From: CAYVKM01 sp964452045
Lineage (GTDB): Bacteria > Calditrichota > Calditrichia > RBG-13-44-9
Direction: 5' to 3'
Assembly (NCBI GenBank): GCA_964452045.1
Contig: CAYVKM010000008.1
Coordinates: forward strand, 15,113-79,112
Length of the DNA stretch: 64,000 nucleotides
Position 1 is the first letter of the stretch; every line of letters begins with the position of its first letter. Below are positions 1-8,500 of the stretch, piece after piece. Position numbers and translations under genes: made by a program. A model generated the notes under the pieces. That model did no database searches and had not been told where the DNA came from. It saw only the letters and a program-made list of their open reading frames with translations.

Positions 1-158
1 GCGGTTCCAGCGGCAGTGTGGTCTGGGGCGCCCTTCAGGTGGCTCGAAATCTGAAAGAATCTAAAAATATTGTGGTGATATTACCGGATTCCGGTACCCG
101 TTATCTCAGCAAAATATTTAATGACGATTGGATGCGCAGCAACGGTTTCTTAAACTGA
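1..158 (+). CDS. Cysteine synthase / cystathionine beta-synthase family, C-terminal end (partial)
   Basis: The window opens inside this gene. The frame starting at base 3 gives GSSGSVVWGALQVAR, then VVILPDSGTRYLSKIFND, and stops with TGA at 156-158. The GSSG loop and the LPDSG(T/E)RYLSK segment are hallmarks of fold-type II PLP enzymes of the cysteine synthase/CBS family. This copy ends about 15 residues after the last conserved segment, so it has no C-terminal CBS-domain pair. A cystathionine gamma-lyase/synthase gene follows on the same strand, which suggests a transsulfuration role (homocysteine plus serine to cystathionine) more than plain cysteine synthesis. The catalytic lysine lies outside the window. 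Confidence 0.9.
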   Translation, partial: GSSGSVVWGALQVARNLKESKNIVVILPDSGTRYLSKIFNDDWMRSNGFLN

Positions 159-264
159 TAATACGATTCAAGAAAAAAATTGTCTTTTCGGAACGAACAG
201 GACAAATTAGAAATGCGGTAATGGAAAATTACGGTAACTGATTCAACTCTTTGAAGGAGCTCCG

Positions 265-1425
265 ATGAAATTCGAAACAAAAGCAATTCACATAGGCGAA
301 GAACCCAATCTGCTCCCCGGAGGCAATGGAGATGTGGTTATACCGGTGCATCTTACCACCACCTATGCCCGGGAAAAAGTGGAGCATCCCACTCAGGGAT
401 ACGAATATTCCCGCTCGGCAAATCCCACCCGCGATGCGCTGCAATCCCGGCTGGCCAGCCTGGAAAATGCCCGTTTCGGTTTGGCTTTCGCTTCCGGACT
501 GGCGGCGGAAACTACGCTTTTTCTTTCGCTGCTAAAATCCGGCGATCATGTGCTTGCTTTCGACGATCTTTACGGCGGCAGCCGGCGGTTGCTGGATAAG
601 GTATTCCAAAATAATTTTAAGATAGAAGTTAGCTTCGTCGACGCCCGTTATCCGGAAAAAGTTGAAGCCGCTTTTAAGGAAAATACCCGACTGATCTGGC
701 TGGAGACGCCAACCAATCCGTTACTCAAATTATGTGACATCCGGACAATTTCCCAAATGGCACATCAGAAAGATATTCCGGTGGTGGTGGATAATACTTT
801 TATGAGCTCCTATTTTCAGCAACCGCTATCTCTGGGTGCGGATATCGTGATGCACAGTACTACCAAATATATGAATGGTCACAGTGATTCAATTGGCGGG
901 GCACTGATGCTGAATGATGAAGAAATGCATGAAAAGATCGAGTTTACCCAGAATGCAGCCGGTGCTATCCTGTCCCCCTTTGAGAGTTTCTTGATTTTGA
1001 GGGGATTGAAAACGCTTGCCGTCCGTATGCGGGAACATGAGAAGAACGCTCTAAAAATTGCCGCATATCTGGAAAAAAATAGCCGGGTCAAAACAATAAA
1101 TTATCCCGGTCTTAAAAGTCACCCACAACATGAACTGGCAGCCAGGCAAATGAGCGGCTTTGGTGGTATGCTTTCCTTTGAGATCGATGGCGATCTGGCG
1201 GCAGCAAAAAAATTTGTAGAATCCGTTCGCATTTTTGCCCTGGCAGAAAGCCTGGGGGGCGTTGAATCTTTGATTGAGCTGCCGGCCTTAATGACCCACG
1301 CTTCCGTTCCGGTAGAAGAACGAAAAAAGATTGGCCTGTCTGATACGCTTATCCGCCTCTCGGTGGGTATTGAAAATTCGGATGATTTGCTGGAGGATCT
1401 GGAAAATGCATTCAGAAATAATTGA
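265..1425 (+). CDS. Cystathionine gamma-lyase / gamma-synthase (Cys/Met metabolism PLP enzyme)
   Basis: This 386-residue protein has the normal family length. It shows the substrate-loop segment YSRSANPTRDALQ near residue 50, LETPTNPLL near 146-154, and the PLP-binding lysine in HSTTKYMNGHSD near residue 198. The ATG follows a good AAGGAG site. It sits about 100 bp after the cysteine/cystathionine synthase gene, so the pair probably runs transsulfuration between homocysteine and cysteine in the cytoplasm. Gamma-lyase, gamma-synthase and methionine gamma-lyase cannot be separated reliably from motifs; the neighbour favours the lyase direction. No clear hairpin terminator is visible after the stop. 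Confidence 0.9.
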   Translation: MKFETKAIHIGEEPNLLPGGNGDVVIPVHLTTTYAREKVEHPTQGYEYSRSANPTRDALQSRLASLENARFGLAFASGLAAETTLFLSLLKSGDHVLAFDDLYGGSRRLLDKVFQNNFKIEVSFVDARYPEKVEAAFKENTRLIWLETPTNPLLKLCDIRTISQMAHQKDIPVVVDNTFMSSYFQQPLSLGADIVMHSTTKYMNGHSDSIGGALMLNDEEMHEKIEFTQNAAGAILSPFESFLILRGLKTLAVRMREHEKNALKIAAYLEKNSRVKTINYPGLKSHPQHELAARQMSGFGGMLSFEIDGDLAAAKKFVESVRIFALAESLGGVESLIELPALMTHASVPVEERKKIGLSDTLIRLSVGIENSDDLLEDLENAFRNN

Positions 1426-1565
1426 ATCTGAATGTTAGAAGTGAAATATGAATAGGATGGATTTATTACAATTAGTTCAAGGTGTAATAAAAAATATTTT
1501 CCTCAGGTAGTATTCCCCCGTCTGCATTTTTATTTTTTTATAAGCTTTTTTGATTGTTCCATTTT

Positions 1566-1886
1566 TCAAAAATAAACACTCTTTTTAATAGTAAATATTT
1601 TATCCAGTTTAACTTTTCTTAATATATTCAGAATTTTTTCGTTAACGCCAGTCAGATAATAGTTTACATTTCTATTTGTACAGGTCGTGAAAGCATGTAT
1701 AAGGGTACCAATTCCCCAGCTGGTGATGTAATCCATTTTAGATAAATCGACTACAATAATTTTACTCCCATTCTGGATTAAGTCCAGAACCGTGTTTTGT
1801 ATCTGGCTGGCTTCCGGACCCTGTATCGTTCCCGTGTCTAATTTTATGATCGATTTGTCCTGATGCTGCTCAGTCTGAATATCCAC
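1566..1886 (-). CDS. STAS-domain anti-sigma factor antagonist
   Basis: This 106-residue protein is a single STAS domain of the SpoIIAA/RsbV type. The segment VVDLSKMDYITSWGIG carries the conserved serine (about Ser56) that is phosphorylated by an anti-sigma kinase and dephosphorylated by a PP2C phosphatase in known systems. The gene lies directly downstream of a membrane PP2C phosphatase gene on the same strand, 26 bp away, so the two likely form a partner-switching pair. No RsbW-type kinase gene is visible beside them. The Trp after the serine, where many family members have Ser or Gly, is a minor variation. Confidence 0.85.
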   Translation of the reverse strand: MDIQTEQHQDKSIIKLDTGTIQGPEASQIQNTVLDLIQNGSKIIVVDLSKMDYITSWGIGTLIHAFTTCTNRNVNYYLTGVNEKILNILRKVKLDKIFTIKKSVYF

Positions 1887-1912
1887 TATGTACCCCTTTC
1901 ACAATTGCTAAA

Positions 1913-4000
1913 TCATTCAGTTTTTATACTGATAAAAGTTATATCATCATCCTGCATTCTTTTGTTTGCCCATTCATCACTTTCTCTCACCAACCGATCT
2001 ATCATTTCCTGAGGCGTGGAATCGGCAATCTGTCTAAATATAATTTTACAACTTTCAAATCCAAATATTTCGTTTTTTTCGTTTTGCCTTTCCAAAAATC
2101 CATCGCTCATAAGTAATATCACATCACCCGGTGATAATTCGGATTTACTTTTCTTATAGTCATAATCACAGAAAGCACCCAGTGGCGGACCGCCGGGCTC
2201 GATTTTTTTGATACTGCCAGTTTCTTTCCGGTAGATTAATAATTCAGGCATTCCTCCGTTTATGACTTCCAGCTGGTTTTCTTTTATTCTCAATATTGAT
2301 AGAGCCATTAAAAGCGGCTGCAGTCCCATGGCACAGATAGCCCTATTAAATTGTTGAAACATACCCTCGAGGTCGGATACCTCCGCCAAATTTTGAAACA
2401 GACCCTTCGTGGCGGTGACCATTGTGCCCGCCTGCATCCCATGTCCGGTTGCATCAGCAATAATAACCGTCAAAGTTCCATCATCACTCAAATGAAAATC
2501 GTAAAAATCACCTCCCACTTCGGTGGCGGTTTTCATATAGGCGGCAATATCTAGATGCGGAATTTTCGGTATCTCCTTTGGCAACATCGACAATTGCAGT
2601 TGTCTCGCTTCTTCCAGTTCCCGGGTTTTTCTTTCGTTCTCGGCTCTTTCCAATTCTGCCTGAACCTGTAACACGGCATTTTCCCTTTCCTGTTCAATCT
2701 GTTTGGCGGACAACTCCTTTACGGTAATAATTTGCTTTTCAAGATCGTTGTGCGTTTTGCCATACGATTTTGCCAGGTATACTGCCATTGAAATGGGAAG
2801 AACCACAATATTGAAAAAAAACATAACCCCGGCAATTGAATTGAAGAGAGAGACCGGTAACAAATCGGACAAAACCATTCCGGATAATGTTAATATCAGG
2901 AATACTATTGCACCGGTTGAAAGAATCCAGATATATTCAACTTTTCTGATAATGCCGATGAAAAATACCCGGATACTTTCGATGGTCATGATCGCAATAA
3001 CAATACCCAAAGGCATCATATACGAGAAGATACCCTCACTTCCAAAAAAGGCAGTCAGGTTAATAAGAACAAATGCCAGCAGGAATAACCAGAATATTTT
3101 TATTACTTTTTTATAGACGATCCGGTAAATGAATAATAAGAAAAAAGTAAAGGTGAGCGAAACACCTCCGAACTGTAAAAAACGATAAAACGCTATCAGT
3201 TCGAGTTCACCGGGACCAGTTTTTTGCAGGTTAAAAGCGGTCCCGAATATGGAAATCCCAAATATGAAAAGGGCGAAATACAAATTTTCTTTTCTCTTGG
3301 CATAGAAAAAGTATAGAAGAAAAAATATAATTGAAAATGCCAGTGTGAATCCATCCAAACCCCAGCCAAAGGCTAATCCATCATAATAATCCAAAAGTTC
3401 ATTTTCAACACTAGCGTTGAAATCAAACAGGTATAATGAGAACCCGATGTGACTGAAAAACTTATTGTATAAATATTTGGATTCCAGAACTCTGTGATTT
3501 GAGTATCTAACCGCTATTGTGTAAATTTTACTGGTATCGAGATTAATAACGAAAGGAGCGTATCCTGGATCATGAATTTCCTCATCATTCCTGTTTGTGC
3601 TCACTTTGCCAAAGGTCAAAGATTTCTTCCCATTTACAAATATTTCAGATGCCCCCTCGTGATGGACATAAACCCCTATCGCCGAATTTACCAGTGAAGA
3701 ATCGATCCTGAGGACCTTTCGAAACCACCCGATTCCCATCCATTCGGCAACATCGAACTCTTGCATGTCCATGAAGGGATTTATCTTCTCCCATCCGTTG
3801 TGGTTAAAATCAGGGGAAGACCAACTACTATTATCACCCGGATGATAACGCCAGAGAATGTCCCTGTCAAACTCAGCTAAATAAAATTTTTTTTGTTTAA
3901 TACTATCAGCTGAGATGAAAAGTGTATCGCTGGTTTCTGCGATTAGATTTAGTGTTGTAATGAAGAGTGTTAATATAACGACAGGGTGAATCCTGGCCAT
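1913..4000 (-). CDS. Membrane sensor PP2C (SpoIIE/RsbU-type) serine phosphatase
   Basis: The 695-residue protein has, in order: a signal peptide (1-21), an exported jelly-roll-like domain (about 45-185), around seven hydrophobic segments (about 210-400) as in 7TM-DISM sensors, a charged coiled coil (about 410-470), and a C-terminal SpoIIE phosphatase domain. Metal-binding motifs are present as GGDFYDF near 497, IADATGHGM near 518 and a terminal DDDITF. It should sense something in the periplasm and dephosphorylate a phospho-STAS protein, most simply the STAS gene 26 bp downstream. A decayed copy of the same phosphatase C-terminus lies just upstream, which suggests an old tandem duplication. 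Confidence 0.88.
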   Translation of the reverse strand: MARIHPVVILTLFITTLNLIAETSDTLFISADSIKQKKFYLAEFDRDILWRYHPGDNSSWSSPDFNHNGWEKINPFMDMQEFDVAEWMGIGWFRKVLRIDSSLVNSAIGVYVHHEGASEIFVNGKKSLTFGKVSTNRNDEEIHDPGYAPFVINLDTSKIYTIAVRYSNHRVLESKYLYNKFFSHIGFSLYLFDFNASVENELLDYYDGLAFGWGLDGFTLAFSIIFFLLYFFYAKRKENLYFALFIFGISIFGTAFNLQKTGPGELELIAFYRFLQFGGVSLTFTFFLLFIYRIVYKKVIKIFWLFLLAFVLINLTAFFGSEGIFSYMMPLGIVIAIMTIESIRVFFIGIIRKVEYIWILSTGAIVFLILTLSGMVLSDLLPVSLFNSIAGVMFFFNIVVLPISMAVYLAKSYGKTHNDLEKQIITVKELSAKQIEQERENAVLQVQAELERAENERKTRELEEARQLQLSMLPKEIPKIPHLDIAAYMKTATEVGGDFYDFHLSDDGTLTVIIADATGHGMQAGTMVTATKGLFQNLAEVSDLEGMFQQFNRAICAMGLQPLLMALSILRIKENQLEVINGGMPELLIYRKETGSIKKIEPGGPPLGAFCDYDYKKSKSELSPGDVILLMSDGFLERQNEKNEIFGFESCKIIFRQIADSTPQEMIDRLVRESDEWANKRMQDDDITFISIKTE

Positions 4001-4012
4001 TAGCCCTCAATT

Positions 4013-4315
4013 TTATTTCATTTTAATAATTACAAAGGTAATATCATCATTCTGATTTTGGTCTTCACGTCATTTTTTTCCAGCATCGGAGAGTTGCCTG
4101 ATAATTTCCTGTGGACTTTCACCTGTTAATTCAAGGAAAAACCGTTTAACCCGGGGATAGTCCATAATTTTTTTCTCATTATACAATTTAGCATGGGCAA
4201 TATACAGGGTGTTAAATTTTGCCTCTAAATTAGGATACTTCTCAGGGAAATCAAAATTTTCTTTAAGGGAATTGTTGAAGGGAGTAGGCTGTAGAGCAGA
4301 CCCGTTTCCACCAGG
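4013..4315 (-). pseudogene. Decayed C-terminal fragment of a second PP2C phosphatase
   Basis: Reading the minus strand, one frame is open from about 4315 down to the stop at 4013-4015, apart from one in-frame TGA at 4070-4072. Its last residues (SPQEIIRQLSDAGKK, stop, REDQNQNDDITFVIIK) match the end of the intact phosphatase next door (TPQEMIDRL ... DDDITFISIK). The TGA aligns with a tryptophan there, so TGG to TGA fits. The catalytic part upstream is missing and no start codon is apparent. It looks like the remnant of a tandem duplicate. Confidence 0.7.
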
Positions 4316-4451
4316 TTAAGGCCTACTATTGGTTAATATGATTTCTGACTATGAGAAATCTTTTCAAATAGAATCGAGCTTGCGATAAATTATCCCGGAT
4401 TGTTTTCGAGATGGAATCAGTATAATTTCAAAACAAAAAGGATAATAAAAG

Positions 4452-5135
4452 ATGTCCCGTCTTTTTTTTAATTCAAAATCCCAATCAGAACCAGCCTGGC
4501 CCATTTGTTTCAGGATTGTTCTCATCCTGATACTTCTTTTCGCTGCCTTTTCATTCGGGCAGGTGGGTGACGAACAGAATCGGAATCAGTGGCAGCAGCC
4601 GGAACGTATCATGGACTCCGTCGGGGTGAAGGCTGGCATGAGAATCGGGGAAATTGGTGCGGGGGAGGGATATTTTACCTTTAAATTGTCTAACCGGGTT
4701 GGGGAGGATGGTCTGATTTATGCCAATGATATTTCCGAAACTAAACTAAACAAGCTGCGCCAACACATTCAACACCAGAATATATCCAACGTTCGGGTTG
4801 TAAAAGGCAAAGAGAATGATCCACTTTTTCCGGAAACCGGATTGGATATGATCATTATGGTTTATGTCTTCCACGACCTGTCGGATCCCGTAAACCTTAT
4901 GGAGAATATTAAAAAATACTTATCCCCCGGAGCTCCGGTGGTAATTGTAGATCGCGATCCGGACCGGTATGGTACCTGGCGCAGCCACTTCATGTCCCGG
5001 AGCGAGATTGTGAAGAAAGTTGAGCAGGCGAAATACCGGATTGTAAAGACCTTTACTTTCCTGCCAAGGGATAATATTTATATTTGTCTGCCGCTTCAGA
5101 TGGAAGGTGAATCAAAATCCGGCCGGGAGGAATAA
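4452..5135 (+). CDS. Exported class I SAM-dependent methyltransferase-like protein
   Basis: The 227-residue protein starts with a polar N-tail and a strong hydrophobic segment (about 20-37), read as a signal peptide or membrane anchor. A Rossmann methyltransferase domain follows: motif I as GEIGAGEGYFTF near 66-77, an acidic residue in YANDISE, and a later FHDLSDP segment. The family normally methylates small molecules or proteins using SAM. An exported version is odd because SAM is not expected in the periplasm, so the domain may face the cytoplasm behind the anchor. The substrate is unknown. The spacing before the ATG is AT-rich with an AAGGA-like site. Confidence 0.75.
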   Translation: MSRLFFNSKSQSEPAWPICFRIVLILILLFAAFSFGQVGDEQNRNQWQQPERIMDSVGVKAGMRIGEIGAGEGYFTFKLSNRVGEDGLIYANDISETKLNKLRQHIQHQNISNVRVVKGKENDPLFPETGLDMIIMVYVFHDLSDPVNLMENIKKYLSPGAPVVIVDRDPDRYGTWRSHFMSRSEIVKKVEQAKYRIVKTFTFLPRDNIYICLPLQMEGESKSGREE

Positions 5136-5203
5136 TCCGCACCGGTCTCGGATGAGGCTAAATCACCTTAAAGAAAACCGACCTCCCAACGTCCTGATGA
5201 GCC

Positions 5204-6679
5204 TTATTCATTCAAATTTAGAGCCTCGCCCAGCACATCTTCTACCGTGTAAAAATCGATTGGACCAAGATTCATATTCCGCAAGGACGGTTCAATCTTC
5301 TCCCGGTCGCCTACGATGATAATGTCCACCTGTGCCGGGACAATATATTTATCCGCGGTCTGCTGAACCTGCTTTCCGCTGACCGCCAGGATGTTTCCGA
5401 TATATTTATTGAAATAATCGTCCGGTAACTGATACATAATCAGGTCTTCCAGCTGATCGGCAATCTCGTCCACCGTCTCGAAATTCCTGGGATAGCGCAG
5501 GGCAATATAGTTTTTTGCCCGGATTAGTACTTCTTCGGTCACCGGGGAGCGGATATCATCCAATTCCTTCATAAATTCCTGTAACGCTTTATCGGTCACC
5601 TCGGTCTGGACAGAAGAGCGGGCAATAAACGGTCCGGGATCGGTCAGGAACATAAAATAAGATCCGGCACCATAGGTATAGCCATGGGTTTCCCGCAGAT
5701 TCTGATTCAGCCGGGAGGCAAATGAGCCGCCCAGGATAGTATTCATCACTAAAGCGGCGTAGTAATCCTTGGTTTCCCTGGGCAGTCCGATACGGCCAAT
5801 ACTGATTACCGACTGGGCAGCGCCGGGTTTGTCCACCAGCAAAATCTTGCGGGATTTTACCTGTTCGACTTTAGGCAACTCAACCGGTATTACTTTACCG
5901 GCTTGCCACTGACCAAAAGCATTCTCTAATTTTTGCATGATCTCCAGAGGATTTACATCTCCCACCACAATGATAGCCGAGTTATTGGGTAAAAAATTAG
6001 TCTGGTAAAAGTTCTTTAGATCTTCAACAGTAAAAGATCGGATATTCTTTTCGCTGCCGATACTGGTGGAACCATAGGGATGATTTTCGCCATACAGCGC
6101 TCTGCTGGTGAGAATAGAGGCTATGGTATTTGGCTGATCATGCCACTGCATAAGAGTGGTTAGCCGTTCCTTTCTCAACCGCCCCAGTTCTGCCTCTGGA
6201 AAGGTCGGTTCCAGTACGATATCCTTTAACAGGACCAGGGCGGAGTCGAGCTTATTCAAGGGCGTGTGCAGACTTATCCGGGAGGAGTGGTATCCGGCAG
6301 ATGTTGAAATCCGGGCGCCCAGATAGTCGATGGCGTCGGCCAGTGCCAGAGCATCCCGCTTACCAGCGCCTTCATCCATCATATCCAGGGTCAGGCTGGC
6401 CAGACCGGTTTTTTCAACCGGATCATTCACCCGGCCTGCTTTAACCATTACATTGATCTGAACCAGCGGTACCTGGTGTTTTTCCATAAAAATAACCGGC
6501 AGACCGTTGGAGAGCTGAAATTTCTGGATTGGTGGCAAGTTCAGGGTCGGCGGAGGACCAAGTTGCGGTGGTTCGTTCCGGTCTACCTTTTGTCCCGGGG
6601 AAATATTGACAAAAAGTATCAGGAAAAAAATGGTTAAGAAAAGGATGGTTATTTTTCGGTATGTTTTAAAGGTATTCAT
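5204..6679 (-). CDS. M16 (insulinase-like) peptidase, non-catalytic partner, exported
   Basis: The 491-residue protein has an N-terminal hydrophobic signal segment (about 10-30) and the two-lobed M16 fold. Where active members have HxxEH, this one reads GLASLTLDMMDEG, so the zinc ligands are missing. Its gene overlaps the catalytic M16 gene by one base (TAATG), the usual arrangement of the active/inactive M16 pair that works as a heterodimer. In known pairs the inactive subunit supplies an arginine/tyrosine pair that binds the peptide's carboxyl end; YGAGSYF near residue 340 fits that segment. It likely degrades peptides in the periplasm. Confidence 0.9.
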   Translation of the reverse strand: MNTFKTYRKITILFLTIFFLILFVNISPGQKVDRNEPPQLGPPPTLNLPPIQKFQLSNGLPVIFMEKHQVPLVQINVMVKAGRVNDPVEKTGLASLTLDMMDEGAGKRDALALADAIDYLGARISTSAGYHSSRISLHTPLNKLDSALVLLKDIVLEPTFPEAELGRLRKERLTTLMQWHDQPNTIASILTSRALYGENHPYGSTSIGSEKNIRSFTVEDLKNFYQTNFLPNNSAIIVVGDVNPLEIMQKLENAFGQWQAGKVIPVELPKVEQVKSRKILLVDKPGAAQSVISIGRIGLPRETKDYYAALVMNTILGGSFASRLNQNLRETHGYTYGAGSYFMFLTDPGPFIARSSVQTEVTDKALQEFMKELDDIRSPVTEEVLIRAKNYIALRYPRNFETVDEIADQLEDLIMYQLPDDYFNKYIGNILAVSGKQVQQTADKYIVPAQVDIIIVGDREKIEPSLRNMNLGPIDFYTVEDVLGEALNLNE

Positions 6680-8046
6680 TATTTATCCTCCTTTTCTTTG
6701 CTGACGGCCAAATCTGTTTTACCTTCCGGCACCACGCTCAGAATAACCCTCCCGTCATCCTTCAGATATTTTATCATCATTTCCTGAATTTTCTCCGGAT
6801 TTAACTGGCGGTAACGATTGAGATCCTTATTGAAATAATCCGGCGTTCCGGTGTAAAAATAGTAGCTATTGAGCTTGTCTGCTTTTCCCCCGAAGCCGCC
6901 TACTGTTTCCAGCTGATCAAGAAAACCAGCCTCAAATTGATTTATCGCCCGTTGCACTTCATATTCAGTTGGCGGTGCTTCCCTGAGCCGGGACAGTTCT
7001 TCCTGAATAATCTTCTCAATCTCTGCCAGAGTATGGCCGGTCCGGGCGGTAGCAACAATGATGAAAGAAGAAGAATGTTTCATTGAGTACTGAAAGGTAG
7101 AAATATCCTGAGCAATTTGCATATCATAGACCAGTCTTTTATACAGACGGGAGTTTTTTCCTCCGGTCAGGATGTTGGAGAGGGCGTCGAATTCGGCATC
7201 TCCGACGCTATAGAAAGGTGGAGTAATCCAGGCAAGATAGAGGCGAGGTAGCTGAACTTTATCTTCCAGTACGACTATTTTTTGTTCATCCAATGAAACC
7301 GGAGGAAAATCCGGGATCGGGACGGTACCACCTTCCGGAATAGCACCAAACCATTTTTGCACCAATTCCTGGGTTTTATCCGGATCGATATCCCCGGCTA
7401 TTACCAGGCTGGCATTATTAGGGATATAATATGTTTTAAAAAATTCCACCACATCCTGATAGCTGGCAGCAGTCAGATCCTCCATGGAACCGATAGTTGG
7501 CCAGTGGTAGGGATAATCCGGTGGATAAAGATTTTCGAATAGTCTGACAAAAGCCATTCCATAGGGCTGGTTTTCATAACGCTGTCTGCGTTCGTTTTTT
7601 ACCACATCCCGCTGACCATCCACTTTCTCCGGGGTCATAGCGTTTAGCAGATAGCCCATCCGATCCGATTCCAGAAACAGGGCTAACGGCACTGCATTGC
7701 TCGGGACATTTTCCCAATAATTTGTCCGGTCGGTATTGGTGGATCCGTTGTTATCGCCCCCGGCAGATTCCAACCATTCATCAAATTTACCCTCCGGCAC
7801 ATGACCGGAGCCTTCAAACATCAAGTGTTCGAAAAGATGGGCAAAACCGGTCCGGCCCGGTTTTTCATTCCCCGATCCCACATGATACCAGATGTTGACG
7901 CTTACCGTGGGAATGGAATGATCTTCATGCAGGATAACCGTTAATCCGTTTGGCAGGGTAAACTGGGTGAAGGGGATTTCCAGGGTGATTTGTTCTGCCA
8001 GGACGGGAAGAAAATAGATCAGAATAAATAATACCAGTTTTTTCAT
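6679..8046 (-). CDS. M16 zinc peptidase, catalytic subunit, exported
   Basis: The 455-residue protein starts with a cleavable signal (MKKLVLFILIYFLPVLAE). The inverted zinc motif HLFEH is at residues 70-74, with the third zinc-binding glutamate in the NERRQRYENQPY segment near 152-158. It is the first gene of a two-gene operon with the inactive partner downstream, overlapping by one base. The ATG follows an AAAAGGAGAAGAG ribosome site. It should cleave small peptides in the periplasm as a heterodimer. The length is normal for a half-size bacterial M16 subunit. Confidence 0.93.
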   Translation of the reverse strand: MKKLVLFILIYFLPVLAEQITLEIPFTQFTLPNGLTVILHEDHSIPTVSVNIWYHVGSGNEKPGRTGFAHLFEHLMFEGSGHVPEGKFDEWLESAGGDNNGSTNTDRTNYWENVPSNAVPLALFLESDRMGYLLNAMTPEKVDGQRDVVKNERRQRYENQPYGMAFVRLFENLYPPDYPYHWPTIGSMEDLTAASYQDVVEFFKTYYIPNNASLVIAGDIDPDKTQELVQKWFGAIPEGGTVPIPDFPPVSLDEQKIVVLEDKVQLPRLYLAWITPPFYSVGDAEFDALSNILTGGKNSRLYKRLVYDMQIAQDISTFQYSMKHSSSFIIVATARTGHTLAEIEKIIQEELSRLREAPPTEYEVQRAINQFEAGFLDQLETVGGFGGKADKLNSYYFYTGTPDYFNKDLNRYRQLNPEKIQEMMIKYLKDDGRVILSVVPEGKTDLAVSKEKEDK

Positions 8047-8500
8047 TCTCTTCTCCTTTTTTATATGTTAGAAAATTTTAAGAATATATTTAAACAAATT
8101 GAGAAAGAATTAAAGCGGTATGATAACTTGTGGCCGTCATTCCGGGTCCCGCATTGACGGGAAGAAATTTTTGCCACTAAACATTTCATCACCCTTTTTT
8201 ATATAATAAGAAATAGATTTCTCCACTTCGGTTCTTCCAACTTACAGTCGAAATGACTCAATATAAACCATTCCCCATTGGGCAAGTTAAATCTTTTCAT
8301 AATAACCAAATGTTCTTGTTCCCCGGTTATCTGAATTTAAGGCACCTGATAATAGACGCAAAAGGTAAATTTAAGTTACTGCACAGTTTTCACTGAATTA
8401 TTATCGGGGTGATAAAAAGATATACTTATTACCACTTTTTCATTTTGCCGCATCCTGCTGCTGGGTTATATTTATTTTAGACTAAATTCCTGGTAAAAAT
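8047..8500. other. Intergenic region with decayed dispersed-repeat traces
   Basis: This 454-bp stretch separates two divergent genes and should hold both promoters. I see no coding frame. Two short stretches look like worn dispersed repeats: GTCATTCCGGGTCCC... near 8138 and AATAGATTTCTCCACTTCGG near 8211. A similar AATAGATTTCTCGACT occurs near 19497. No clear terminator or operator was recognised. Confidence 0.4.
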
